Origin: Paraburkholderia agricolaris
GTDB lineage: Bacteria > Pseudomonadota > Gammaproteobacteria > Burkholderiales > Burkholderiaceae
Assembly: GCF_009455635.1 (NCBI RefSeq)
Contig: NZ_QPER01000002.1
Coordinates: 62,001 to 126,000, forward strand
Direction of reading: 5' to 3'
Length of the DNA: 64,000 bases
Positions within the stretch are counted from its first letter, which is position 1. Every line of letters starts with the position of its first letter. The notes beneath the pieces were generated by a model. That model saw only the letters and a program-made list of their open reading frames with translations, was not told the origin of the DNA and did no database searches. Made by a program: the position numbers and the translations under genes. Shown piece by piece: positions 36,235-44,481 of this stretch.

Positions 36235-37172
36235 TTCTGTCGAGCGTGGTCGCTGCGAGCCCTCACCGTGCGGGTGTACGACGCGATCATCGTCGCGAGT
36301 TCCTGGGCGGCGGGTGTGATGGGAATCGCCGCACGCTGCAGCAAGCACACGTTCTGTTCGACCGCACGCTCGCGCACGTTGATCGATGTGAGCGTGCTCG
36401 CAAACGGCCCCCGTTTCGCGACGATCGACGCCTCCAGCGACAGGCAGTCCGTCGCACTGACCAGGTGCAGCGTCTCGTACAGACCTTCCACCGTGGCGAT
36501 GATTTTCGGCGGTGGCAAGCCGTGACTCTCCAGCAGATGGGTCAGGCGGTTGATTTGCGGGTCGTTGGTGAGATTGGGCGAACGCGTTGCCACCCACGTG
36601 CAATCGGCGAGCTCGGCAAGCGAGGTCGCGCCCGCTTTCGGATGACCGCGACGGCAGACAATCACGGGATCGGACGGATAGAGCGGCGTGACGGACAGAT
36701 CGGCCGTGTCGGTATGTTTCGACACCAGTGCGACAGCGAAATCGAGCGTGCCTTCGCGAATCCACGAAATCATCATCCGCGACGTACCGGTGCGCAAATG
36801 CACCGCGACCCGCTCGAAGCGCGCGCGGAATTCCGTCAGCACCGGTGCGAAGGCGTCGACGAGCGGCTCGGTGGTCATGCCGAACGTGACCTCGCCCGCA
36901 TAGTCGCCGCGCAATTGCTGCACTTCCTGCTCGGCCCGCTCGCATTCGCCGAGAATCGCGCCGGCCCGCTGCAACAGGCGCTGGCCGAGCGCGGTCAGCG
37001 CGATTCCGCGGTTCGTGCGGGTGAACAAGGTCGCGCCCAGCATCGATTCGAGGTGCTGCAACTGTTGCGTGATGCCGCTCTGGGCGATGCCGAGCGCCCG
37101 CGACGCTGCGCGAATGCTGCCATGCTCTGCCACAGCGGTGAACGCGCGCAGTTGGGAGATCGTCAACGCCAT
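36231..37172 (-). CDS. LysR-family transcription regulator
   Basis: 313 residues. HTH at the N-terminus (MALTISQLRAFTAVAEHGSI; ALGIAQSGITQQLQHLESML), then a substrate-binding-like effector domain starting near 90 (YAGEVTFGMTTEPLVDAF). Not closely related to the LysR above. Its 3' end overlaps the end of lysA by four bases on opposite strands. It is divergent from the binding-protein gene, 123 bases apart, and that gene and the deacylase behind it are its likely targets. Effector unknown. Confidence 0.92.
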   Translation of the reverse strand: MALTISQLRAFTAVAEHGSIRAASRALGIAQSGITQQLQHLESMLGATLFTRTNRGIALTALGQRLLQRAGAILGECERAEQEVQQLRGDYAGEVTFGMTTEPLVDAFAPVLTEFRARFERVAVHLRTGTSRMMISWIREGTLDFAVALVSKHTDTADLSVTPLYPSDPVIVCRRGHPKAGATSLAELADCTWVATRSPNLTNDPQINRLTHLLESHGLPPPKIIATVEGLYETLHLVSATDCLSLEASIVAKRGPFASTLTSINVRERAVEQNVCLLQRAAIPITPAAQELATMIASYTRTVRARSDHARQN

Positions 37173-37295
37173 GCGGAGTTTCCGTGATCGGTAAAAGTGA
37201 TCATGATATTACTTTCGGGACTTCTTTGAGGCGCGGCGGCGGCATAGGATGGCCCCGTACTCCGTAGTAATCCGCCCAACCCACACCCGCCTCCC

Positions 37296-38063
37296 ATGAA
37301 AATCTCGCTGATGATCTTGAGCGCCGCGCTGGCTTTCAGCAGTGGTGCGTTCGCCGCCGACCCCGCCACGCTGCGCCTCGGTATCGATCCGAGCTATCCG
37401 CCGATGGACGCCAAGGCGCCCGACGGCAGCTTCAAAGGATTCGACGTCGATCTCGGCAACGAAATCTGCCGGCGCATTCATGCGCGTTGCCAGTGGGTCG
37501 AACTCGAGTTCTCGGGGATGATTCCGGCGCTGCAGGCGCGCAAGATCGACGCGATTCTTTCGTCGATGGCGATCACGGAGAAGCGCGAGCAACAGATCCT
37601 GTTTTCGTCGAAGCTGTTCCAGTTCAAATCGCGGCTGATCGCGCGCCAGGGTTCGGCGCTTGCGGGTGGGACGAATGCGTTGGCCGGCAAGCAGATTGGC
37701 GTGCAGACGGGGACGCAGTTTGAAGGGTACGCGTTGAAGAATTGGGCACCGCTTGGCGCGCATGTGGTCGCGTATAAGAGTCAGGATGAGGTGTTCGCCG
37801 ATTTGCAGAATGGCCGGCTTGATGGCGCATTGCTCGGCACTGTCGAAGCTGACTACGGCTTTTTGCGCACGCCGGCTGGGAAGGGGTTTGCTTTTGTCGG
37901 GGAGCCGCTTTCGATGGGTGATCGTGGTGTGGGGATTGGTCTGCGTAAGGATGAGACCGCGGTGCAGGCGTCCATGAACGAGGCGATTGCTTCAATGCTT
38001 AAGGACGGTACGTACGCGAAGATCGCGAAGAAGTACTTCGATTTCGATCCGTACGGCAATTGA
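37296..38063 (+). CDS. Periplasmic amino-acid-binding protein (HisJ/ArgT-like)
   Basis: 255 residues with a Sec signal (LMILSAALAFSSGAFAAD). The mature part is a bacterial extracellular solute-binding family 3 protein: LRLGIDPSYPPMDAKAPDGS, GFDVDLGNEICRRI, LQARKIDAILSSMAITEKRE and GVQTGTQFE. The sequence is of the lysine/arginine/histidine/ornithine-binding type. No permease or ATPase gene is in the window, so the partners are elsewhere. The third codon positions shift toward T in the last third of the gene. Confidence 0.9.
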   Translation: MKISLMILSAALAFSSGAFAADPATLRLGIDPSYPPMDAKAPDGSFKGFDVDLGNEICRRIHARCQWVELEFSGMIPALQARKIDAILSSMAITEKREQQILFSSKLFQFKSRLIARQGSALAGGTNALAGKQIGVQTGTQFEGYALKNWAPLGAHVVAYKSQDEVFADLQNGRLDGALLGTVEADYGFLRTPAGKGFAFVGEPLSMGDRGVGIGLRKDETAVQASMNEAIASMLKDGTYAKIAKKYFDFDPYGN

Positions 38064-38099
38064 TCTTCCTTCTAATTTTCTTTTTCAGATTCTCTGTTC

Positions 38100-39218
38100 A
38101 TGAATAAGCAATCGATTCCGCTTCTATCGCCGGCTATCGGCACGCACCGTGAACTGGTGTCGTTTCATTTTGGCCCGGTGGATAGCGGACAGAAAATCTA
38201 TATCCAGTCGTCGCTGCATGCCGATGAAACGCCGGCGATGCTGACGACGGTTTTGCTTAAACGTCGATTGCTCGAACTGGAGAAGCAGGGTGCGTTGAAT
38301 GCGGAAGTTGTTCTGGTGCCGGTGGCGAATCCGGTTGGACTCGGGCAGTACGTGCTGGGGCAGTTTATTGGCCGCTTCGACCTGGGTAGTGGTAAGAACT
38401 TCAATCGACACTTCCTGCAGTTTTCTGGGCTGGTGGCGCGGGCTAAGGAGGCGTTGGGTTCGGATGCTTCGGAGAATCGGCGGATTGTTCGCGAACTGAT
38501 CGCCGCTGAGTTGGCTGAACAGAAACCGTTGACCGAGTTCGAGTCGCTGCAATTGGCGTTGCTGAAGCTTTCCTTCGATGCGGATGTGGTGATCGATTTG
38601 CATTGCTCGTTGGAAGCGGCGATGCATCTCTATACCAGTGAGGCGGCGTGGCCGGAGTTTGAGCCTTTGGCGCGGTATCTGGGGGCGCAGGCTTCGTTGC
38701 TGGCGACTAACTCGGGTGGGGAGTCGTTTGATGAGACGCATAGTTTGTTGTGGTGGCAATTGCAGCAAGCTTTGCCTGCTGATAAGCCTGTGCCCAATGG
38801 GGCGATTGCTGTTACGGTGGAATGCCGTGGGCAGCGGGATGTTTCTTATGAAGTCGCGCAGGAAGATGCTGATGCGTTGATTGATTATCTGGTTTGGCGG
38901 AACGTTGTTCGGGTTGATGCTGTTAAGCCATTGCCCGAGTTATTGGCGCCTGCGACGCCGCTTGCCGGTAGTGAACAGTTCTATGCGCCCGTTAGCGGGA
39001 TTCTTGTTCATCGCGCCAAGATTGGGGACACGATTCGTGTCGGGCAGGCACTGTTCGATATCGTCGATCCGTTGACTGATGAGACTACTACGCTGTGTAG
39101 CAACACCGAAGGCGTGTTTTATATGCGGCGCGCAATTCGGTTTGTGACGGCTGGGGCGCCGTTGGGGCGCGTGACTGGGACGCGGGCTTTTAGGACTGGA
39201 GTCTTGTTGGGGGCTTAA
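38100..39218 (+). CDS. Succinylglutamate desuccinylase/aspartoacylase family deacylase
   Basis: 372 residues of the M14-like AstE/AspA family. Zinc ligands in SSLHADETPAM (H-x2-E) and a third His in DVVIDLHCSLEAAMHLY; the catalytic Glu region is VTVECRGQRD. Expected reaction: removal of an acyl group from an N-acylated amino acid or peptide-like molecule. It follows the cationic-amino-acid binding protein by 36 bases, so a substrate taken up with that protein is likely. Codon use is T- and G-ending and visibly less GC-rich than the neighbours. Confidence 0.85.
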   Translation: MNKQSIPLLSPAIGTHRELVSFHFGPVDSGQKIYIQSSLHADETPAMLTTVLLKRRLLELEKQGALNAEVVLVPVANPVGLGQYVLGQFIGRFDLGSGKNFNRHFLQFSGLVARAKEALGSDASENRRIVRELIAAELAEQKPLTEFESLQLALLKLSFDADVVIDLHCSLEAAMHLYTSEAAWPEFEPLARYLGAQASLLATNSGGESFDETHSLLWWQLQQALPADKPVPNGAIAVTVECRGQRDVSYEVAQEDADALIDYLVWRNVVRVDAVKPLPELLAPATPLAGSEQFYAPVSGILVHRAKIGDTIRVGQALFDIVDPLTDETTTLCSNTEGVFYMRRAIRFVTAGAPLGRVTGTRAFRTGVLLGA

Positions 39219-39295
39219 GGGTTTGGCCTGCTCGGCGGTTGGGTTGGTTGTGTGCTTATGGTGTTTGGCCTTTCCTTGTTGTGTTAGTGGTCTAT

Positions 39296-39480
39296 TAGCG
39301 TTGCCCCTGTGCGGGGCGGCACCTACTTTTCTTTGCCGGCCGCAAAGAAAAGTAGGCAAAAGAAAGCGGCTTTACACCGCTAGCTCATAAGCGGGTCCCC
39401 CGCGCAGCTACGGTAGTGGTGCATCTGGAATCCGTCTCCTCGCACACTCCGCATCAGTGACAAGGCAGTCATACTTCCGG
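39296..39480. repeat. Dispersed palindromic repeat, Burkholderiaceae type
   Basis: Its core is a perfect 15-bp stem, CCTACTTTTCTTTGC (39322-39336) and GCAAAGAAAAGTAGG (39342-39356), with a five-base CGGCC loop, followed by AAAGAAAGCGG and AAGCGGGTCCCCCGC. I recognise this core from memory as a sequence found many times in Burkholderia-type genomes. The outer limits are approximate. It sits between two genes that end facing each other and could end transcription from either side. The whole gap 39219-39683 holds no gene. Confidence 0.75.
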
Positions 39481-39520
39481 CGGCGCTGCGCGCGCCGATG
39501 CGGTATTTCTTCAAGACGTT

Positions 39521-39543
39521 GCCGTTGCCGTTGCCGTTGCCGC
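39521..39543. repeat. Short hexamer repeat (GTTGCC)n
   Basis: About four tandem copies of GTTGCC/GCCGTT, in the gene-free stretch after the dispersed repeat. Too short to be more than a slippage tract. Confidence 0.6.
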
Positions 39544-39683
39544 CGCAAGACGCTAACTTTGGTCAATCGGCCCAAGACGTCCGCAAGATTCCTACCGCGC
39601 TTCAATATTGCATCGCCAAGCCTCGATCGAGCGGCCCAACAGCAGCTACCCAACCGAGGCTCATCTACTTCCCCCGCTCGCCC

Positions 39684-41837
39684 TTAGCTCACCACCAATA
39701 CCGGCGCGACAGCCGCCGGGTCACTGATGCTCGGTCGGCCATTCTCCACGTGCCCCGCCACACGACGCGAGAAACTGGTGTCGTCGTTGCTCGTCACCGT
39801 CAAGTCGTACCAGTGGTGACTCGATGCCAGCACCCAGCCCTCTTCGATATGCGCCCCCGCCGGCACCAGCACCGGACGCGTGCGCGCACCATACGCGTTG
39901 TCCGTCACCGTCAAGCGCGCAATACCGCCACCCTTGTTGCTGAACTTGATAAACACGTTCCCGTTCGCAACGTCATACTGCACCTTGATCTCCGGTTCCG
40001 CGGGCTTGTTGTGGCCGTGCCAACCCGCCGCCTGCGCGGTCTGTGCCGTAGCCGTCTGCGTGTTACCAGCAAACTTGCGCACGAAACCGTTCGGTCCGAA
40101 TACCTCGAACGTGTACACGCCGTTCGTCGTCGTCAGATCGAAGCTCTCGCTGAGCGACTTGCCAGCCTCGACGGTGTAGCGCCACGGGCCGTCCGTGCGA
40201 TTCGTCGAGTACACGTAGAAATGCGCGCCTTGACGGCCGCTGTTGGCGAACACGATCTCAAACGTGTTCTTCTTCACGTCCGCATGACCGTTCACGTGCA
40301 ACTCATACGGCAACGCACGGGCGAAACGGATACCGCTTTCCTGCGGGTCAAAGGCGACCGGCGTGGTGGGCACCGTGGGTTTCGGCTGCGACGAGCACTC
40401 GTTGGCGATCTGCTGGTAATTGCTCGTGTCCGGCAGCGTCGGCACTGAGGCGTCCGGCGTGCGGAAGTCGAACGCGGTGGTCAGGTCGCCACACACGGCA
40501 CGGCGCCATGCAGTGATGTTCGGCTCGTAGACGCCAAAGCGCGTCTCGATGAAGCGAATCACCGACGTGTGATCGAACACCTGCGAGCACACAAAACCAC
40601 CCTTGCTCCACGGCGATACGATCGTCATCGGGACGCGCGGGCCGAGACCGTACGGCAAGCCGTCAGCAGTGTAGCTGCCGCCGCGCCCCGGATTCACCAC
40701 GTTGTGAATCTCGCCGTCGGTGCTGACCGTCGACTGGCCCTGGGCCGGCGTCGTCGCCGGTTGCGGCGGCACGAGGTGATCGAAGAAACCGTCGTTCTCG
40801 TCGTACATGATGAACAACACCGTCTTGCTCCACACTTCGGGATTCGACGTCAACGCGTCCAGAATCTGCGACGTGTATTCCGCGCCGTATGCGGGCGTAT
40901 AGCTCGGGTGCTCGGAGTACGCGGCGGGTGGGCACAGCCACGATACTTGCGGCAGATTACCCGCGAGCACATCGTTCTTCAGGTCCGCAATCGTGCGCAC
41001 AGTCTGCGCGCGCTCGTACAGGGCGCTGCCCGGTTGCGCGTTGATAAAGTTCGCGAAGTTCTGCAGGACGTTGGTGCCGTAGTTGCCGTTCAACGGATCG
41101 GCGCCCGTCAGACCCTGCTGATACACCTGCCATGTAATCCCCGCGGCTTGCAGACGTTCCGGATACGTGGTCCACGAGAGCAACTGATAGGTCGGCGGAC
41201 CGTCGTTATCGACGAAATCGTTGTTGTCGAGCAGCGGGCCGCCCATGGTGCCGGTCGGATCGACCATGCCGCTCATCAGATAGGCACGGTTCGGGTGCGT
41301 GGGTCCCGGCAGCGAGCAGAAGTAGGCGTCGCACACCGTGAACGCGTCGGCCAGAGCGTAGTGGAACGGGATGTCGCTACGCAGGTAGTAGCCCATCGTC
41401 ATGTCGGTCTTGTACTGCGGCCACTGGTTGTACGCGCCGTTGTTCATCGCGTAGTGCGTCGGGTACCACGAGTGGTCGAGGTCGCCGATACATTGCGCGC
41501 TGGTCGTCGCCGTGTTCAGATGGAACGGCAGCACCGGTTGCGCCGCGTTTTCCTTCGACGGCTGGTACCACACGGGTTGCTGGCCACCCGGCAGCGGAAT
41601 CGGGAAGCGGTCGTTGTAACCGCGTACGCCGCGCATATGGCCGAAGTAGTGGTCGAACGAACGGTTCTCCTGCATGAACACGACGATGTGCTCGACATCG
41701 CGGATCGTGCCGGTGCGCGAAAACGCGGGCACGGCAAGCGCATTGCGAATGGACTCGGGCAGCGCGGTCAGCGCGGCAGCAGCGCCGGCCGATGAAGCCA
41801 CGGTCTGCAGGAAACGGCGACGGCTATTTGATGTCAT
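39684..41837 (-). CDS. Phosphocholine-type phospholipase C, Tat-exported
   Basis: 717 residues. Tat signal SRRRFLQTVASSAGAAAALT at the N-terminus. The phosphoesterase domain has the expected HIVVFMQENRSFDHYFGHMR and PGPTHPNRAYLMSG, and ends in two small DUF756-like beta domains (~500-700). This is the PlcH/PlcN/acid-phosphatase superfamily. Hydrolyses phosphatidylcholine and/or sphingomyelin outside the cytoplasm; hemolytic and non-hemolytic types cannot be told apart here. The small lipoprotein gene lies 62 bases upstream on the same strand. Confidence 0.93.
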   Translation of the reverse strand: MTSNSRRRFLQTVASSAGAAAALTALPESIRNALAVPAFSRTGTIRDVEHIVVFMQENRSFDHYFGHMRGVRGYNDRFPIPLPGGQQPVWYQPSKENAAQPVLPFHLNTATTSAQCIGDLDHSWYPTHYAMNNGAYNQWPQYKTDMTMGYYLRSDIPFHYALADAFTVCDAYFCSLPGPTHPNRAYLMSGMVDPTGTMGGPLLDNNDFVDNDGPPTYQLLSWTTYPERLQAAGITWQVYQQGLTGADPLNGNYGTNVLQNFANFINAQPGSALYERAQTVRTIADLKNDVLAGNLPQVSWLCPPAAYSEHPSYTPAYGAEYTSQILDALTSNPEVWSKTVLFIMYDENDGFFDHLVPPQPATTPAQGQSTVSTDGEIHNVVNPGRGGSYTADGLPYGLGPRVPMTIVSPWSKGGFVCSQVFDHTSVIRFIETRFGVYEPNITAWRRAVCGDLTTAFDFRTPDASVPTLPDTSNYQQIANECSSQPKPTVPTTPVAFDPQESGIRFARALPYELHVNGHADVKKNTFEIVFANSGRQGAHFYVYSTNRTDGPWRYTVEAGKSLSESFDLTTTNGVYTFEVFGPNGFVRKFAGNTQTATAQTAQAAGWHGHNKPAEPEIKVQYDVANGNVFIKFSNKGGGIARLTVTDNAYGARTRPVLVPAGAHIEEGWVLASSHHWYDLTVTSNDDTSFSRRVAGHVENGRPSISDPAAVAPVLVVS

Positions 41838-41899
41838 CGAATATCACCTTCTGCGGGTGGGGGAAAGAATAGCGCGCCTCGCGCGCCGGTGGAATCAGA

Positions 41900-42232
41900 T
41901 CAGTTGCTATTGGCGCTGTCGCCCGGTGCGTAATGCATCACGGGCGCAACTTGCTGGCTGTCGGCAGCAAGGCTGGCTTGCATGTTCTGGGTAATGGCGT
42001 CGGACGCGGCAGCGGGGGCGGCTGCGAGGGGTGCCGATGCGTCAGGCATGCCGGCTGCGGGGACCATCGTGGTGCCTGGTGCGGCAGCGTTGTTCGCGGC
42101 GGTTGGCGATGAGGACGTTGAAGACGTTGAAGACGTCGAGGCCGAAGCGGAGTCGTCGGCGCCACAACCGCTTAACGCGCAAGTTGCGAGCGCAACTAGA
42201 ACGACGCCGGCGAGGCGAGTGTCTGTTCTCAT
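41900..42232 (-). CDS. Small Ala/Ser/Thr-rich lipoprotein
   Basis: 110 residues from the ATG at 42232; a TTG four codons earlier is possible. Signal peptide with lipobox LSGC, then a low-complexity Ser/Thr/Ala region and a C-terminal part (ITQNMQASLAADSQQVAPVM). No family recognised. It probably forms an operon with the phospholipase C gene downstream and could help export or hold the enzyme at the membrane. That role is inference. Confidence 0.7.
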   Translation of the reverse strand: MRTDTRLAGVVLVALATCALSGCGADDSASASTSSTSSTSSSPTAANNAAAPGTTMVPAAGMPDASAPLAAAPAAASDAITQNMQASLAADSQQVAPVMHYAPGDSANSN

Positions 42233-42441
42233 GTCTGCATCCAATTTGTGGCGGCGGATGCAGTCTCCAATCCTTTCGAGAAATAATTGTGAAACGTTTG
42301 CGAGTGAATAAGGCTTATTAAATTCGTCAGTTAGACGAAAGGAAATGGAAAGCGATAAGCAGGAGAATGGTCACAGTGACGCCACGCGCCTGAAGTCCAG
42401 GCACACCGAATGAATTGCGGTTTGCATAACCCGGTACGCGC

Positions 42442-44430
42442 ATGACACACATCGACAGACCTTTCGACATCACGCGTCTCGAAGACGAATGGCTCGAAGC
42501 AGACGGTTTCGGCGGCTTCGCCTCGGGAACCGTGGGCACGCTGCGCACGCGTCGCTATCACGCGTTGCTGCTCACGGCCACGCGAGCGCCTGGCGGGCGC
42601 GTGGTGCTCGTCAACGGAGTCGAAGCGTGGCTCGAAGCGGACGGTAAGCGTTACCCGTTGAGCATGCAGCGATACGTGCCAGACGTAATCTATCCCGATC
42701 TGACGACAAGTCTTCTTGCGTTCAATACCGAGCCGTGGCCCACGTGGCGCTTCCAACTTGATCCGCAGCGCGTGGTGACGGCCGAAGTATTCGTGAGCAA
42801 GGCGACGCGCGAAACGGTTTTGCGCTGGCGGCTGGAAGGATTGGGCGGTGCGTCTGCTTCTGGCGCGTTCACTCTGAAAGTGCGGCCTTTGCTTTCCGGC
42901 CGGGATTACCACGCACTGCACCATGAGAATCCCGCGTTCAACTTCAACGCGAGGACGAGCGACAACCCGGCCTGCGTGAGTTGGCAGCCCTATGGCGACC
43001 TGCCGGCCATCAACGTCGTAACGAACGGCGCCTACACGCACGCGCCCGATTGGTACCGGAACTTCTGCTACGTTCGCGAGCGCGAGCGTGGCCTTGATTT
43101 CAGCGAAGACCTCGCCACGCCCGGCGTGTTCAGCTTCAATCCCGTTGATGGCGAAGCGGTAATGATCCTCAGCGCGTCGGTCGCGTCCTCAGGGTCGGCA
43201 ACGGTGCCGGTCAGCACCGAACCTGCTGCCGCCCACGCAACTGAACTCGCGCGCGTCGAACAGCAGCGCCGCAACGCACTCGGCTCACGTCTGCAGCGTT
43301 CGGCCGATGCCTACGTCGTCGCGCGTAACGAGGGCCGCACGATTCTCGCAGGCTTCCCCTGGTTCACCGATTGGGGCCGTGACACCTTCATCGCCATGCG
43401 CGGCCTGCTGATCGCCACGGGCCGTCTCGACGAAGCCGAAGCGATCCTGCTCGAATGGTCGGGCACCTTGTCCGCCGGCATGCTGCCGAATCGTTTTCCC
43501 GACTATGGCGACACGCCGGAATACAACTCCGTCGATGCATCGTTATGGTTCGTCGTCGCCGTGCACGACTATCTGGCGACGAACCACGCGAAAGCCGACA
43601 CGCGAACGCGTCTGCGGCAGGCCGTTGAAACCATCCTCACGGGCTACACGAACGGCACGCGCTTCAACATCAAGGCATCTGCCGACGACGGTCTTCTGAG
43701 TGCCGGTGTCCCCGGCGTGCAACTCACGTGGATGGATGCCAAGGTCGGCGACTGGGTGGTCACGCCACGCATCGGCAAACCCGTGGAGGTGCAGGCGCTC
43801 TGGATCAACGCATTGCGCATTGCAGCAACGTGGAATTCGCAGTGGCGGGCGCCTGCGGAGCGAGCGTCACAAGCGTTTCATGAACGGTTTTCCGATCCGT
43901 CGACACAAGCGCTTGTCGACAACGTCGATGTGGATTTCGTCAAAGGTGCAGTAGATCGCTCAATCCGTCCGAACCAGATTTTCGCGGTAGGCGGTTTGCC
44001 GTTTCCGTTACTCGAAGGCGCGGCGGCGCGCGCCGTGGTCGATCAGGTCGAAGCTCACCTGCTCACGCCGCTCGGCCTCAGAACGCTCGCACCGTCCGAT
44101 CCGGCCTACCGTGGGCACTACGGCGGCACGCCGCTTGAGCGCGACGGCGCCTATCATCAAGGGACGGTCTGGCCATGGCTGCTGGGCCCGTTCGTCGAAG
44201 CCTGGTTGCGGGTTCATGGCGACGAGCCGGATGCCCGCGCACAAGCCAAAGCGCGCTTTCTCGACCCTCTGTACGCGCATCTCGATCACGCCGGCCTCGA
44301 CCACCTGTCCGAAATCGCCGATGGCGACGCACCTCACACGCCCGCCGGCACGCCGTTTCAGGCGTGGTCGCTGGGGGAGTTGCTGCGCATCGAAACCCTG
44401 CTTGTGCGGTTGGAGCCCACCGCCGCGTAA
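42442..44430 (+). CDS. Glycogen debranching enzyme (amylo-alpha-1,6-glucosidase type)
   Basis: 662 residues. N-terminal GDE_N domain at ~10-230 (DEWLEADGFGGFASGTVGTL; TRRYHALLL), then the (alpha/alpha)6 GDE_C domain with NEGRTILAGFPWFTDWGRDT, GMLPNRFPDYGDTPEYNSVD and HQGTVWPWLLGPFVEAWL. The FxDWGRDTxI and EYNSVDASLW motifs are those of archaeal and bacterial debranching enzymes of this class. Removes alpha-1,6-linked glucose from limit dextrins. First gene of a same-strand run with the GH63-like hydrolase, zwf and the ROK kinase. Confidence 0.92.
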   Translation: MTHIDRPFDITRLEDEWLEADGFGGFASGTVGTLRTRRYHALLLTATRAPGGRVVLVNGVEAWLEADGKRYPLSMQRYVPDVIYPDLTTSLLAFNTEPWPTWRFQLDPQRVVTAEVFVSKATRETVLRWRLEGLGGASASGAFTLKVRPLLSGRDYHALHHENPAFNFNARTSDNPACVSWQPYGDLPAINVVTNGAYTHAPDWYRNFCYVRERERGLDFSEDLATPGVFSFNPVDGEAVMILSASVASSGSATVPVSTEPAAAHATELARVEQQRRNALGSRLQRSADAYVVARNEGRTILAGFPWFTDWGRDTFIAMRGLLIATGRLDEAEAILLEWSGTLSAGMLPNRFPDYGDTPEYNSVDASLWFVVAVHDYLATNHAKADTRTRLRQAVETILTGYTNGTRFNIKASADDGLLSAGVPGVQLTWMDAKVGDWVVTPRIGKPVEVQALWINALRIAATWNSQWRAPAERASQAFHERFSDPSTQALVDNVDVDFVKGAVDRSIRPNQIFAVGGLPFPLLEGAAARAVVDQVEAHLLTPLGLRTLAPSDPAYRGHYGGTPLERDGAYHQGTVWPWLLGPFVEAWLRVHGDEPDARAQAKARFLDPLYAHLDHAGLDHLSEIADGDAPHTPAGTPFQAWSLGELLRIETLLVRLEPTAA

Positions 44431-44481
44431 ACCGCGCTACGATGTGTATCCCACCGCCAGGCCCGACGCAAGGACATATTC

